DNA of 64,000 bases from Lysobacteraceae bacterium P (GCA_005503055.1 SCOX01000009.1:105666-169665), one strand, 5' to 3'; shown: positions 1 through 10,988, counted from the stretch's first letter. Program-made: numbers and translations. The notes: generated by a model from the letters alone, not told the origin.

Positions 1-421
1 CGTTACGGAATACATAGCCAACCAGGCCGCTGCAATCGAAGCCCTTGTCCGGCTCGCTGCCGCCCCAGCGGTACGGCGTGCCGAGCAGCGCCATCGCACG
101 CTGCAGCACGTTCTTGATCTTGCTCTGCTTCTCGATCGGCAACTGGGCCACCGGATCGCCGGACGCGGCGGGCACCAGTAGGCGGTTCAGGTCGGTTGCC
201 AGCAGCAACGCGCGGTCCGACAGGCTCATCGCCTCCGGCAGCGCGGTATGGGCGACAGGTGCCGGGCCGTCCGCCGAATCGCCCGCAAGGGACGACGAAG
301 GCATCTGCTGCGCGAGGGCCGGTGCGGCCAGCAGGGCCAACGCGACGGCAAGTCCAAACCGGGTGGAGCGCCGGTTGCGGCAGGTCGGAGCGAAGTTGGC
401 GCCTGAGGGCGATTGGGGCAT
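1..421 (-). CDS. NlpC/P60 (C40) peptidase, 3' end cut by window edge
   Basis: An exported cell-wall hydrolase of the NlpC/P60 type, which cleaves peptidoglycan stem peptides. Reading leftwards from an ATG at 421, the product begins with a basic stretch and a hydrophobic segment ending ALAQQ, a good type I signal peptide. An unremarkable linker follows. The reading frame reaches the catalytic-Cys motif GFDCSGLVGYVF just before the window edge; the His-containing half lies outside. It is the left member of a tandem pair with the C40 gene at 554-1111, whose motif is nearly the same (GFDCSGLVNYVY). The 132 bp between the two should carry its promoter. Family is clear; substrate is not. Confidence 0.85.
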   Translation of the reverse strand, partial: MPQSPSGANFAPTCRNRRSTRFGLAVALALLAAPALAQQMPSSSLAGDSADGPAPVAHTALPEAMSLSDRALLLATDLNRLLVPAASGDPVAQLPIEKQSKIKNVLQRAMALLGTPYRWGGSEPDKGFDCSGLVGYVFRN

Positions 422-553
422 CACGCGGTCATCACAAATGGATCGCGAGGGATGATGCCTGCCTGAGCGACGAATGTCGTTCGTATTTCGTAATTTTTTC
501 GTTAAGTGAATTCGCGGCGTGTCACAAAACGTGCCAAGGACTTCACCTCGGCG

Positions 554-1111
554 TCACCGCAGGACCCGCTTGGCCCCGGTGTAGTGGTCGCGCCAATAGC
601 TGCCGTCTAGGTGGTCCAGACGCACCGTCCCGCCGGTGCTGGGCGCGTGAACGAAACGGCCTTCGCCTACGTAAATGCCCACGTGGCTGACCCCGCCACC
701 CTGGCCGAAGAAGACCAGGTCGCCTGCCGTCAGACTCTGCGGGACGATCTTCGGGCCCTGGAACGCGGCCAGGTCGCGCGAGGTCCGCGGCAGGTTCAGC
801 GACAGGGTGTCCCGGTAGACGTAATTGACCAGCCCGCTGCAGTCGAACCCGCTCTCGGGCGTGTTGCCGCCATACCGATAAGGTGTGCCGACCAGGCTGA
901 TCGCCCGCATCAGCACCGCATTGGCCGCGGCCGGATTGGCCGGCTCCACGACCGGCCACACGCGCTGCGCGGGAGGCGGGGCACGGCGTACGGACTCGCG
1001 CCCACCGCCGCAGCCGGCGAGCGCCGATATCGCGATGATCAGAACAAAGAAGCCGGCGCCACGTGCTGGCGCGGGAATGTGCTTGCCGGGATAATGCCGA
1101 GCTTTCGTCAC
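554..1111 (-). CDS. NlpC/P60 (C40) family lipoprotein
   Basis: A 185-residue cell-wall endopeptidase. It has a GTG start, then a hydrophobic segment ending in a lipobox-like LAGCGGG, so it is probably an anchored lipoprotein. The mature part holds the C40 core: GTPYRYGG, the catalytic Cys in GFDCSGLVNYVY, and the His motif GVSHVGIYVGEGRFVHAP. NlpC/P60 enzymes typically cut the D-Glu to diaminopimelate bond. The gene lies directly upstream of another C40 gene on the same strand, suggesting duplication. No strong Shine-Dalgarno is seen before the GTG, so a start slightly downstream is possible. Confidence 0.9.
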   Translation of the reverse strand: MTKARHYPGKHIPAPARGAGFFVLIIAISALAGCGGGRESVRRAPPPAQRVWPVVEPANPAAANAVLMRAISLVGTPYRYGGNTPESGFDCSGLVNYVYRDTLSLNLPRTSRDLAAFQGPKIVPQSLTAGDLVFFGQGGGVSHVGIYVGEGRFVHAPSTGGTVRLDHLDGSYWRDHYTGAKRVLR

Positions 1112-1202
1112 GGCCGGTACTTTGGCCGTTCATGTCGCCGCCGGCAAGTCCGCCGCGGCCTCCGGGCCGCCGCCGTCGCGGCCACCAGCCGAGTCACATT
1201 CA

Positions 1203-1682
1203 ATGAAGATCGAGAAAGACCGCGTCGTCCGTTTCCACTACACCGTCTCCGAAGTCGGCCAGGAGCCGCTGGAAACCTCCGAGGGCCGCGAGCCGCTGGC
1301 CATCCTGATTGGCCACGGCAACATCATCCCGGGCCTGGAGAAGGCGATGGACGGGCGCGAGGCGGGCGAGAAGTTCGAGGTGGACGTCGTCGCCGCCGAC
1401 GCTTACGGCGAGCGCCGCGAGGGCCTGACCCAGCGCGTGCCGAAGAAGCACTTCAAGGGCGCACGCCTGGAGCCGGGCATGCAGGCCGTGCTGCCGACCA
1501 ATTTTGGCCCGCGCGCGGTGACCATCGAGAAGGTGGGCATGAGCGTGGTCGATGTCGACCTCAACCACCCGATGTCCGGCAAGGACCTGCATTTCGCCAT
1601 CGAACTGGTGGAAGTGCGCGAAGCCTCGGCGGAGGAAATCGAGCACGGCCACGTGCACGGCGATGGCGGCCACCATCACTGA
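1203..1682 (+). CDS. slyD: SlyD, FKBP-type peptidyl-prolyl isomerase
   Basis: A 159-residue cytoplasmic prolyl isomerase, chaperone and metal-binding protein. The FKBP core shows GHGNIIPGLEKAM near residues 40-50 and the C-terminal FKBP strand LNHPMSGKDLHFAIEL. Between them lies the insert-in-flap chaperone domain (about residues 68-125). The tail is His-rich (HGHVHGDGGHHH), as in SlyD proteins that bind nickel, though shorter than the E. coli tail. The start is the ATG giving MKIEKDRVV, which matches the family; an open frame continues upstream but is not conserved-looking. A hairpin terminator follows 22 bp after the stop. Confidence 0.95.
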   Translation: MKIEKDRVVRFHYTVSEVGQEPLETSEGREPLAILIGHGNIIPGLEKAMDGREAGEKFEVDVVAADAYGERREGLTQRVPKKHFKGARLEPGMQAVLPTNFGPRAVTIEKVGMSVVDVDLNHPMSGKDLHFAIELVEVREASAEEIEHGHVHGDGGHHH

Positions 1683-1704
1683 GCCTTGGCTCGAGCGACA
1701 CAGG

Positions 1705-1735
1705 ACGGCCCGCGCAAGCGGGCCGTTCGCGTTTG
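1705..1735 (+). terminator. Intrinsic terminator after slyD
   Basis: A 9-bp perfect stem (ACGGCCCGC with GCGGGCCGT) closes a GCAA tetraloop. The following run is only weakly T-rich (TCGCGTTT). Position just after slyD fits its transcript end. Confidence 0.55.
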
Positions 1736-1871
1736 GTCGGGCGGGAACGCGGGTCGCCTTCGAAGGCGCCTTCTTCCGGCCTCGCGACAACAACCGGAAG
1801 CGCAAGCGTCGCAAACGCGCGTGCTTTAATCCGGTCCTCCCGTGGCGAGGAGGGAGGCAGGGGCGGTGGGG

Positions 1872-3134
1872 ATGACGCAATCGCATCAGGGTGAGTCCAA
1901 GCAGGTTGCGGCGACCGCACGCCTGCCATCGCTGGACGTGCTGCGCGGCCTGGCGCTGCTCGGCATCGCGCTGATGAACGTGGAGTATTTCGACCGGCCG
2001 CTGAGCGACATGGGGCAGGGCCTGGAGCCGTCGCAGTCGCCCGCGGACTACGCCCTGTCCTGGCTGGTTTACGTATTCGTGCAGGGCAAGTTCTGGATCC
2101 TGTTTGCGCTGCTGTTCGGCATGGGCTTCGCGCTGATGGATGCGCGCATGCGCGCGACTGGTCGTGACTTCCGCGCGATCCATGCGCGCCGCGCCGCCGG
2201 GCTGCTCGCGATCGGCCTGCTGCATGCGCTGCTGATCTGGGCCGGCGACATCCTGGTCAGCTATGCCATTGGTGCGTTCCTGCTGCTGTGGTTCCGCAAC
2301 ATGGATCCCGATCGGCAGGGCCGTTGGGGCGCGGCACTGTACGGCGTGCCGTGCCTGGCGCTGCTGCTGATGGCCTGGTCGATGTCGGCACTGGAACCAT
2401 CCACGCCGGCGGCCGCCGATCCCGCCGAAACGGCACGACGGGCCGTCGAACAGTCGCGGCGGGCGGCGGAGATCGCCGCGTATTCGAGCGGTTCGTGGTG
2501 GGAGGCGGTGCAGGTGCGCGCACGGTATTTCATCGAACATTTCGACGAAACGCTGGTGTTCGAGGTCTTCGCGCTGGGTATGTTCCTGGTGGGCGCATGG
2601 TTGTTGCGCATAGGCGCGATCGCCAATCCGGACATGCATGCGCGGCTGCACGGTGGCCTGCGTTGGATCGTCCTGCCCGCAGGTTTGCTGCTGGCGTTGG
2701 CGAGCGCCTCGATCGCGGTCCGGTTCGACTGGGAGAACGATGGCACGCGATCCCTGCTGGCGACGTCGTTGATGCTGCTGGCCGCGCCGTTGATGAGCCT
2801 GGGTTACCTGGCCTGGACGATCCGGGCGCTGCGCACCTCCACCGGTGCCCGCGTGCTCGGTACATTGGCGCCGGCCGGGCGCATGGCACTCAGCAACTAT
2901 TTGCTGCAGTCGGTGGTCGGCACGCTGGTGTTCTATGGCTACGGCCTTGGCCTGTGGGGCCAGGTGCCGCGCCGTTGGCAGGTATGCGGCGTGTTCGTCG
3001 TGTTCGCCCTGCAGGTGCTCGCCAGCCACTGGTGGCTGGCGCGCTTCCGGTACGGACCCGTGGAGTGGCTGTGGCGGGCTTGCAGCTACGGGCGATTTCC
3101 TCCGATGCGGCCCGCGGCCGCCCACAGCCTCTAA
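1872..3134 (+). CDS. DUF418 family (YeiB-like) integral membrane protein
   Basis: A 420-residue polytopic membrane protein. It opens with the hallmark LDVLRGLALLGIALMN near residue 21, shared by DUF418/YeiB proteins and acyltransferase-3-like families. Several hydrophobic helices follow, and the C-terminal DUF418 region has the motif GRMALSNYLLQS. The family function is unknown; a transport or envelope role is usually assumed. I chose the ATG at 1872 because GGAGG lies about 14 bp upstream. An in-frame GTG at 1842 would add ten residues. The DadA-like oxidoreductase starts 4 bp after its stop, so the two may be cotranscribed. Confidence 0.85.
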   Translation: MTQSHQGESKQVAATARLPSLDVLRGLALLGIALMNVEYFDRPLSDMGQGLEPSQSPADYALSWLVYVFVQGKFWILFALLFGMGFALMDARMRATGRDFRAIHARRAAGLLAIGLLHALLIWAGDILVSYAIGAFLLLWFRNMDPDRQGRWGAALYGVPCLALLLMAWSMSALEPSTPAAADPAETARRAVEQSRRAAEIAAYSSGSWWEAVQVRARYFIEHFDETLVFEVFALGMFLVGAWLLRIGAIANPDMHARLHGGLRWIVLPAGLLLALASASIAVRFDWENDGTRSLLATSLMLLAAPLMSLGYLAWTIRALRTSTGARVLGTLAPAGRMALSNYLLQSVVGTLVFYGYGLGLWGQVPRRWQVCGVFVVFALQVLASHWWLARFRYGPVEWLWRACSYGRFPPMRPAAAHSL

Positions 3135-3138
3135 ACTC

Positions 3139-4401
3139 ATGACCATGGAACAGCGCGAAGATGTAGTCATCGTCGGCGCCGGCGTGATCGGTCTGGCCAG
3201 CGCACTGGCGCTGCTGGAGAGCGGACGCGGCGTGCGCGTGATCGACGCCGGCCGCGTGGGCGGCGGAAGTTCGCACGGCAACTGCGGCACCATCACGCCC
3301 AGCCACGCGCCGCCCCTGGCTGCGCCCGGCGTGGTCCTGCGCGCGCTGCGCTGGATGCTCACGCCCGATGCGCCGCTGTACGTCGCGCCGCGATTCGACC
3401 CGCGCCTGTGGTCGTGGCTGCTGCGTTTCGCGGTGCGCTGCAACGACCGCGACTGGCGCAGCAGTGCGCGCGCCAAATCGGCGATCCTCAACGACTCGCG
3501 CGATCGCCTGGCCGATTGGGTCCGCGACTACGGCCTGGCTTGCGAGTTCGCCCCTTCGGGCGAGGACTACGTCTTCCGCGATCCGCGCGAGTTCGAGCAT
3601 TTCCAGGACGAAGTCGGCTTCCTGCGCGAGCTGAGCGTGCGCGTCGATGTCCTCGACGGGCCGACCTACCAAATGATCGAGCCGGCACTGAAGCCCGGCG
3701 TCGCCGGCGCGATCCGCTTCGACGGCGACGCCGTGCTGCGTCCGGACCGTTACGTCGACGAGCTCGCGCGCGTGGTGCGCGCCCGGGGGGGCACCATCGT
3801 CGAGCACTGCGCCTTCACCGGTGTGCGTGAGGACAGGAACGGCGTGCGCGTGTCCACGGCTCATGGTGACGTGCACGCGCGCGAGATGGTGATGGCGCTG
3901 GGCGCATGGTCGCCGAAGCTCGCCGACGCCATCGGCGCACCTGCGCTGAAGGGCGCGATCCAGCCCGGCAAGGGCTACTCGATCACGTATTCCAGTCCCG
4001 CGCTCGTACCGCGTCGGCCGCTGGTGCTGCGCGAACGCCAGGTCTGCGTGACCGCGTGGGACAGCGGATTCCGGTTGGGCAGCACGATGGAATTCAGCGG
4101 CTACGACGACACGCTCAACCCGCGCCGACTGGCCGCGCTGGAGCGCGGTGCCGCCGAATATCTGCACGAACCTTATGGCGCGCAGAAGCAGGAGCAGTGG
4201 TTCGGCTGGAGGCCGATGACCTGCGACGACATCCCCATCATCGGCCGCGTGCCGGGCAACCCGCGCGTCGTGGTTGCCACGGGCCACGGCATGATGGGCG
4301 TGAGCATGAGCGCCGCGACGGGGCAACTCGTCGCCGACCTGATTGGCGGCCGCACGCCGGACATCGACCCGACGCCGTACGGCATCGAGCGTTTCGCATG
4401 A
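3139..4401 (+). CDS. FAD-dependent amino-acid oxidoreductase, DadA-like
   Basis: A 420-residue flavoprotein of the DAO family, most like the small subunit of D-amino-acid dehydrogenase. The FAD-binding Rossmann motif is near the N-terminus (VIVGAGVIGLASALALLES), followed by GGGSSHGNCG. The C-terminal FAD segment has DDIPIIGRVPG and VATGHGMMGVSMS, typical of DadA and related D-amino-acid or glycine oxidases. Two ATG codons lie six bases apart (3139 and 3145), and either could start it. Its TGA overlaps the ATG of the glutathione reductase gene (ATGA), implying translational coupling. Substrate cannot be read from sequence. Confidence 0.85.
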   Translation: MTMEQREDVVIVGAGVIGLASALALLESGRGVRVIDAGRVGGGSSHGNCGTITPSHAPPLAAPGVVLRALRWMLTPDAPLYVAPRFDPRLWSWLLRFAVRCNDRDWRSSARAKSAILNDSRDRLADWVRDYGLACEFAPSGEDYVFRDPREFEHFQDEVGFLRELSVRVDVLDGPTYQMIEPALKPGVAGAIRFDGDAVLRPDRYVDELARVVRARGGTIVEHCAFTGVREDRNGVRVSTAHGDVHAREMVMALGAWSPKLADAIGAPALKGAIQPGKGYSITYSSPALVPRRPLVLRERQVCVTAWDSGFRLGSTMEFSGYDDTLNPRRLAALERGAAEYLHEPYGAQKQEQWFGWRPMTCDDIPIIGRVPGNPRVVVATGHGMMGVSMSAATGQLVADLIGGRTPDIDPTPYGIERFA

Positions 4402-5768
4402 GCGCCGACGCTTCCGGCTTCGACCTGATCGTCATCGGCGGTGGCTCCGGCGGCCTGGCCGGCGCATTCCGCGCGGCCGAGCACGGCGCGCGCGTCGCCC
4501 TGCTCGAGCCGAGCCTGCTGGGCGGCACCTGCGTCAACGTCGGCTGCGTGCCGAAGAAGGCGATGTGGCTGGCGGCCGAAGTCGCGGGCCGGCTGCGCCT
4601 GGCGCCGACGCTGGGCTTCCATGTCGCACTGCCGGCGTCGGGCACCTGCAAGCTGGACTGGCCGGAGTTCATCGTCCATCGCGAGCGTTACATCGCCGGC
4701 ATCCACGCCAGCTACCGACGGCGCCTCGACGCGGCGGGCATCATGGTGATCCCCAGCTTCGCCCGTTTCGTCGACGCGCGCACGGTCGAATGCGAGAACG
4801 GGACGCTGCTGCGGGCCAAGCGCATTCTCATCGCCACCGGCGGTCGGCCTGTCCGGCCGGAAATTCCCGGCGCGGACCTGGGCACGGTGTCGGACGACTT
4901 CTTCCAGTGGCGCGCTGCGCCCGAACGCGTGGCGATCATCGGCGCGGGCTACATCGCCGTGGAATTGGCCGGCCTGCTGCAGTCGCTGGGCAGCCGGGCG
5001 GAACTGTTCGTGCGTGGCCAGCGATTGCTCAACGGCTTCGACCACGAACTGGCCACGCAACTGGCCGAGGACTATCGGCAGTCCGGCATCCGCCTGCATT
5101 TCGGCCATTCGGTCGCGGCCTTGGAAAAGGACGGCGATGGCCTGCGCGTGCGTTGCGAGGACGGTTCGCTCAGCGAGTTCTTCGACACGGTATTGTTCGC
5201 GACCGGTCGCAGGCCCAGCAGCGAACGGCTGGCGCTCGAACGCGCCGGCATCGCGGCCGACGCCGAAGGTCACGTTGCGGTGGACGAACGCCATGCGACC
5301 AACGTCGAGGGCATCTACGCCGTCGGCGACATCACGCCGAACCCGCCGCTGACGCCGGTCGCCATCGCGGCCGCGCGCCGGCTCATGGATCGGCTGTACG
5401 GCGGCGCGACGGCGCTGCTGGACCTGCGCGGCATTCCCACGGTGGTGTTCTCGCATCCGCCGGTCGGGCAGGTGGGGCTGACCGAACACGAAGCGCGCGA
5501 AGTCCACGGCGATGAGGTCCATGTGTACCGTGCCGGGTTCCGGCCGATGCTCGCGGCGCTGGCCGACGTCCCACAGCGCAGCCTGTTCAAGCTGGTGTGC
5601 GTAGGCGAGGAGCGTCGCGTGGTCGGTATCCACCTGCTCGGCGATGCGGCGGACGAGATACTCCAGGGCTTCGCCGTGGCGATGAAGCGCGGCATCACCC
5701 TGGACGACCTGCGCGACACCGTCGCCATCCATCCCACCAGCGCCGAAGAAATCGTGCTGATGCGTTGA
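4398..5768 (+). CDS. gor: Glutathione-disulfide reductase
   Basis: A 456-residue class I pyridine-nucleotide disulfide oxidoreductase that reduces oxidised glutathione with NADPH. FAD motif GGGSGG is at residues 14-19 and the redox-active pair is Cys45/Cys50 in GGTCVNVGCVPKK. The NADPH domain has GAGYIAVELAG followed by FVRGQRLLNGFD, with the arginine expected for NADPH preference. The C-terminal catalytic His is in AIHPTSAEE. The start codon overlaps the stop of the upstream oxidoreductase. Lipoamide dehydrogenase is less likely, because the cysteine motif and this C-terminus fit Gor. Confidence 0.93.
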   Translation: MSADASGFDLIVIGGGSGGLAGAFRAAEHGARVALLEPSLLGGTCVNVGCVPKKAMWLAAEVAGRLRLAPTLGFHVALPASGTCKLDWPEFIVHRERYIAGIHASYRRRLDAAGIMVIPSFARFVDARTVECENGTLLRAKRILIATGGRPVRPEIPGADLGTVSDDFFQWRAAPERVAIIGAGYIAVELAGLLQSLGSRAELFVRGQRLLNGFDHELATQLAEDYRQSGIRLHFGHSVAALEKDGDGLRVRCEDGSLSEFFDTVLFATGRRPSSERLALERAGIAADAEGHVAVDERHATNVEGIYAVGDITPNPPLTPVAIAAARRLMDRLYGGATALLDLRGIPTVVFSHPPVGQVGLTEHEAREVHGDEVHVYRAGFRPMLAALADVPQRSLFKLVCVGEERRVVGIHLLGDAADEILQGFAVAMKRGITLDDLRDTVAIHPTSAEEIVLMR

Positions 5769-5791
5769 GCACGGCACATCGAGCAAGCACG

Positions 5792-6592
5792 ATGAACACT
5801 CCCCACGATCCCGACATCTTCAGCCTGCATCGCGGCAACGCGCCGCTGCTGGTCAGCCTGCCGCACGACGGCAGCCACATTCCCGACGAACTTGCCGCGC
5901 GCATGGTGCCGTCGGCGCGACGCGCGCCTGACACCGATTGGCACGTCTCGGTGTTGTACGACTTCGCCCGCCAACTCGGCGCGTCGATCATCGTGCCGCG
6001 GCATTCGCGCTACGTCGTCGATTTGAACCGCCCGCCCGACGATACCTCGCTGTACCCGGGCCAGAACACGACCGGCCTGTGCCCGGCGGTGCAGTTCATC
6101 GGCGAGCCGGTGTATCTCGATGGCCAGGCGCCGGACGAGGCCGAGATCGCGCAGCGCGTGCAGCTCTACTGGCGCCCGTACCACGACGCGCTGCGTGGCG
6201 AGATCGAACGCCTGCATGCGCAGCATGGCCGCGTCGTGCTGTGGGAAGGGCATTCGATCCGCGGCAGCAACCTGCCGTTCCTGTTCGACGGGCGGCTGCC
6301 GGATCTCAACCTGGGCACCTCCAGCGGCGCGAGTTGTTCGCCCGCGCTGCAACAGCGGCTCGAAGCGGTGCTGGCGGGGCAGATCGACTACGACCACGTC
6401 GTCAACGGCCGCTTCAAAGGCGGCTACATCACGCGCCATTACGGCGAACCGGCGCGCGGCGTGGAGGCCGTGCAACTGGAGATCAGCCAGCGCAACTACA
6501 TGGACGAGGACAGCTTCGCCTATGACGCCGGCAAGGCGTCGATGCTGCAGGCCGTCATCCGAAATTTGCTGCTGGCGACGCTTTCGTCCTGA
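5792..6592 (+). CDS. N-formylglutamate amidohydrolase family protein (HutG-like)
   Basis: A 266-residue hydrolase of the N-formylglutamate deformylase family, which releases formate and glutamate in the five-step histidine route. Family motifs are VSLPHDGSHIP, the acidic DTDWHV, VVDLNRPPDD and GHSIRG, which supply the metal and substrate ligands. It begins 23 bp after gor. No other hut genes are in the window, so a role in histidine breakdown is inferred from family alone. A related N-formyl amino-acid hydrolase is possible. Confidence 0.85.
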   Translation: MNTPHDPDIFSLHRGNAPLLVSLPHDGSHIPDELAARMVPSARRAPDTDWHVSVLYDFARQLGASIIVPRHSRYVVDLNRPPDDTSLYPGQNTTGLCPAVQFIGEPVYLDGQAPDEAEIAQRVQLYWRPYHDALRGEIERLHAQHGRVVLWEGHSIRGSNLPFLFDGRLPDLNLGTSSGASCSPALQQRLEAVLAGQIDYDHVVNGRFKGGYITRHYGEPARGVEAVQLEISQRNYMDEDSFAYDAGKASMLQAVIRNLLLATLSS

Positions 6593-6671
6593 TACTCGTC
6601 GGATCGCGCAATGCATGAGCGTCGCGCATACCGAAGTCTGGTTGGCGGCGACGAGCCCCGGTATTACCTAA

Positions 6672-8579
6672 TCACACCTCCAGCGTCGCCAGATCGCCCT
6701 TCGTTTCCAGCCACTGCTTGCGGTCGCCGGCGCGCTTCTTGGCCAGCAGCATGTCCATCAGCGAATGCGTCTGCACGTCGTCGTCGACGGTGAGCTGCAC
6801 CAGTCGGCGCGTGTCCGGATGGATGGTCGATTCGCGCAGCTGCGAAGGGTTCATCTCGCCCAGACCCTTGAAGCGGGTCGTGTTGACCTGGCCGGTGTAA
6901 CCCTTCTTGCGATCGCCCTTCTCGCGCTCGATCTTCTCCAGCAGGATCCGCTTTTCCTCTTCGTCCAGCGCGTAGAACACATGCTTGCCGATGTCGACGC
7001 GGAACAACGGCGGCATGGCGACGAACACGTGTCCGGCCGCGACCAGCGACGGGAAATGCTTGAGGAACAGCGCGCTCAGCAGCGTGGCGATGTGCAGGCC
7101 GTCGGAGTCGGCGTCGGCTAGGATGATCACCTTGCCGTAGCGCAGGCCGGACAAATCGTCCTTGCCGGGATCGCAGCCGATCGCGACGGCGAGGTCATGC
7201 ACTTCCTGCGAGGCGAGCACGCTGCCGGAGGCGACTTCCCAGGTGTTCAGGATCTTGCCGCGCAGCGGCAGGATCGCCTGAAAATCCTTGTCGCGCGCCT
7301 GGCGCGCGCTGCCGCCTGCCGAATCGCCTTCCACCAGGAACAACTCGGTGCGCGAGAGATCCTGGCTGGCGCAGTCGGCCAGCTTGCCCGGCAACGCGGG
7401 GCCCTGCGTGATCTTCTTGCGGATGACCTGCTTCTCGGTCTTCAAACGCGCGGCGGCACGCTCGATGGCCAGTTGCGCGATCTTCTCGCCCATCTCGACG
7501 TGCTGGTTCAGCCACAGCGAGAACGCATCGTGCGCGGCGCCTTCGACGAAGCCCGCGGCCTGGCGCGAGGACAGGCGCTCCTTGGTCTGGCCGCTGAACT
7601 GCGGGTCGGTCATCTTGATGCTGAGCACGAAGGCTACGCGGTCCCACACGTCTTCCGGCGCCAGCTTCACGCCGCGCGGCAGCAGGTTGCGGAAGTCGCA
7701 GAACTCGCGCAGCGCATCGGTGAAGCCGGTGCGCAGACCGTTGACGTGCGTGCCGTGCTGCGCCGTCGGAATGAGGTTGACGTAGCTTTCCTGCACCAGT
7801 TCGCCTTCGACCACCCACGCCACCGCCCAGTCGGCGGTCTCGGTGTCCTTGGTGAGCTTGCCGACGAACAGCTCCGGCGGCAGCAGTTCGCGCTGCGCCA
7901 GTTCGCCGCGCAGGTAGTCGCGCAGGCCGTCCTCGTAATACCACTCGTTGCGTTCGTCGCTGGATTCGTCGTGCAGCTTGACCGTGAGGCTAGGGCACAG
8001 CACCGCCTTGGCGCGCAGCAGGTGGCGCAGGGCGCGCAGATTGAACTTTGGCGTGTCGAAGTACTTGCCGTCGGGCCAGAAATGCACGCGCGTGCCGGTG
8101 TTCTTCTTGCCGACCGTGCCGACGACCTCCAGCGGCGTGGCGCGGTCGCCGTCCTTGAAGGTCATGCGGTATTCGTTGCCGTCGCGCTTGATGCGCACTT
8201 CCACGTGCTTGGACAGCGCGTTCACCACGCTCACGCCGACGCCGTGCAGGCCGCCGGAGAAGGTGTAGTTCTTGTTGCTGAACTTGCCGCCGGCGTGCAG
8301 GCGCGTGAGGATCAGCTCGACGCCGGGGATCTTCTCTTCCGGATGGATGTCCACCGGCATGCCGCGGCCGTCGTCGGAAACCGAACAACTGCCGTCGTCG
8401 TGCAGCGTCACTTCGATGGTGCGCGCGTGGCCGGCCAGGGCCTCGTCGACCGCGTTGTCGATGACTTCCTGCGCCAGGTGGTTCGGGCGCGATGTGTCGG
8501 TGTACATGCCGGGGCGGCGCTTGACCGGGTCAAGGCCGGAAAGGACTTCGATGTCTGCGGCGTTGTAGCGGGAACTCAT
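6672..8579 (-). CDS. parE: DNA topoisomerase IV subunit B
   Basis: The 635-residue ATPase subunit of topoisomerase IV, which decatenates daughter chromosomes with ParC. The GHKL ATP-binding region shows VIDNAVDEALAGHA, DDGRGMPVDIH and GGLHGVGVSVVNALS. The TOPRIM domain has FLVEGDSAGGSA and ILADADSDGLHIATLL, and the C-terminus has RFKGLGEMNP. Length matches ParE rather than the longer GyrB. The start is the ATG giving MSSRYNAADIEVL; the frame stays open upstream, but those codons do not look like ParE. It is transcribed alone, divergent from the small exported protein at 8845. Confidence 0.95.
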   Translation of the reverse strand: MSSRYNAADIEVLSGLDPVKRRPGMYTDTSRPNHLAQEVIDNAVDEALAGHARTIEVTLHDDGSCSVSDDGRGMPVDIHPEEKIPGVELILTRLHAGGKFSNKNYTFSGGLHGVGVSVVNALSKHVEVRIKRDGNEYRMTFKDGDRATPLEVVGTVGKKNTGTRVHFWPDGKYFDTPKFNLRALRHLLRAKAVLCPSLTVKLHDESSDERNEWYYEDGLRDYLRGELAQRELLPPELFVGKLTKDTETADWAVAWVVEGELVQESYVNLIPTAQHGTHVNGLRTGFTDALREFCDFRNLLPRGVKLAPEDVWDRVAFVLSIKMTDPQFSGQTKERLSSRQAAGFVEGAAHDAFSLWLNQHVEMGEKIAQLAIERAAARLKTEKQVIRKKITQGPALPGKLADCASQDLSRTELFLVEGDSAGGSARQARDKDFQAILPLRGKILNTWEVASGSVLASQEVHDLAVAIGCDPGKDDLSGLRYGKVIILADADSDGLHIATLLSALFLKHFPSLVAAGHVFVAMPPLFRVDIGKHVFYALDEEEKRILLEKIEREKGDRKKGYTGQVNTTRFKGLGEMNPSQLRESTIHPDTRRLVQLTVDDDVQTHSLMDMLLAKKRAGDRKQWLETKGDLATLEV

Positions 8580-8844
8580 TCTTCGGCTACGGGGAAGGCG
8601 GGAGCGGGGATGGTCGGTGGCCGGCGCCGGAAATACAACCGCGTCGACGCCGGGTCGGATCGATTGTGTGCCATGGAACCGGTTGTACTCGCCCCGCGCG
8701 CCTTGCGCGATCGCCCGGTGACCCCATCTGAACCCTGGCGCCCCGTTCAGTGCAGGCTGGGCGCGGCAAGGGTAGGGTGCCGCCTGGCGTTCCCGGGCCT
8801 CACCGGCGATATGCCGTTCTTCCGTTCCTGGAGGTCGTTTAGTA

Positions 8845-9075
8845 ATGAATATCCGCAAACTCGTGCTTCCCGCCCTGATCGCCGCAGCCCTGGCCACGCC
8901 GGCGCTCGCCCAACAGCAGCCCGCTCCGCAGGCCGACGCCGCCAAGCGCGCGCAGGCGCAGGATTCGCGCAAGGCCGACGATAAGGCCGACGCAGCCAAG
9001 GCCGATCAGTCCAAGGCCGGCAAGAAGGCCAAGGCCGATCCGACCCGCGAGCCCGAGGAAGAGGACGAGCGCTGA
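8845..9075 (+). CDS. Small exported Ala/Lys-rich protein, function unknown
   Basis: A 76-residue protein with a clear signal peptide (MNIRKLVLPALIAAALATPALAQQ). The mature part of about 52 residues is low-complexity: Ala, Lys, Asp and Gln repeats such as KADDKADAAKADQSKAGKKAKAD, ending in an acidic tail EPEEEDER. That composition suggests a disordered or helical periplasmic peptide. The ATG follows CTGGAGGTCG, a good ribosome-binding site, and a strong terminator lies 38 bp after the stop, which supports a real monocistronic gene. I recognise no family. Confidence 0.7.
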   Translation: MNIRKLVLPALIAAALATPALAQQQPAPQADAAKRAQAQDSRKADDKADAAKADQSKAGKKAKADPTREPEEEDER

Positions 9076-9112
9076 TCTTCTGATTGGCGCCTCGATCCCA
9101 GACCCCGATCCG

Positions 9113-9139
9113 ACGCCCCGCATCCGCGGGGCGTTTTTT
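9113..9139 (+). terminator. Strong intrinsic terminator
   Basis: A 9-bp perfect stem (ACGCCCCGC with GCGGGGCGT), loop ATCC, followed by a run of six T. It ends the small gene at 8845 and insulates pyrG. Confidence 0.9.
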
Positions 9140-9278
9140 ATTCCGATCGCGCGGCCGGTGGTCGGCGGGAACGGAACGAAGCCTTCCATCCATCGCCCTT
9201 CGTTCCCGTGCCGTCCTTGCAGCGCAAGCATTTGCACCGACGGGGTTGCCGTCGGGACCGTCGCGTGGCTCGCCCTGA

Positions 9279-10988
<1,710 letters not shown>

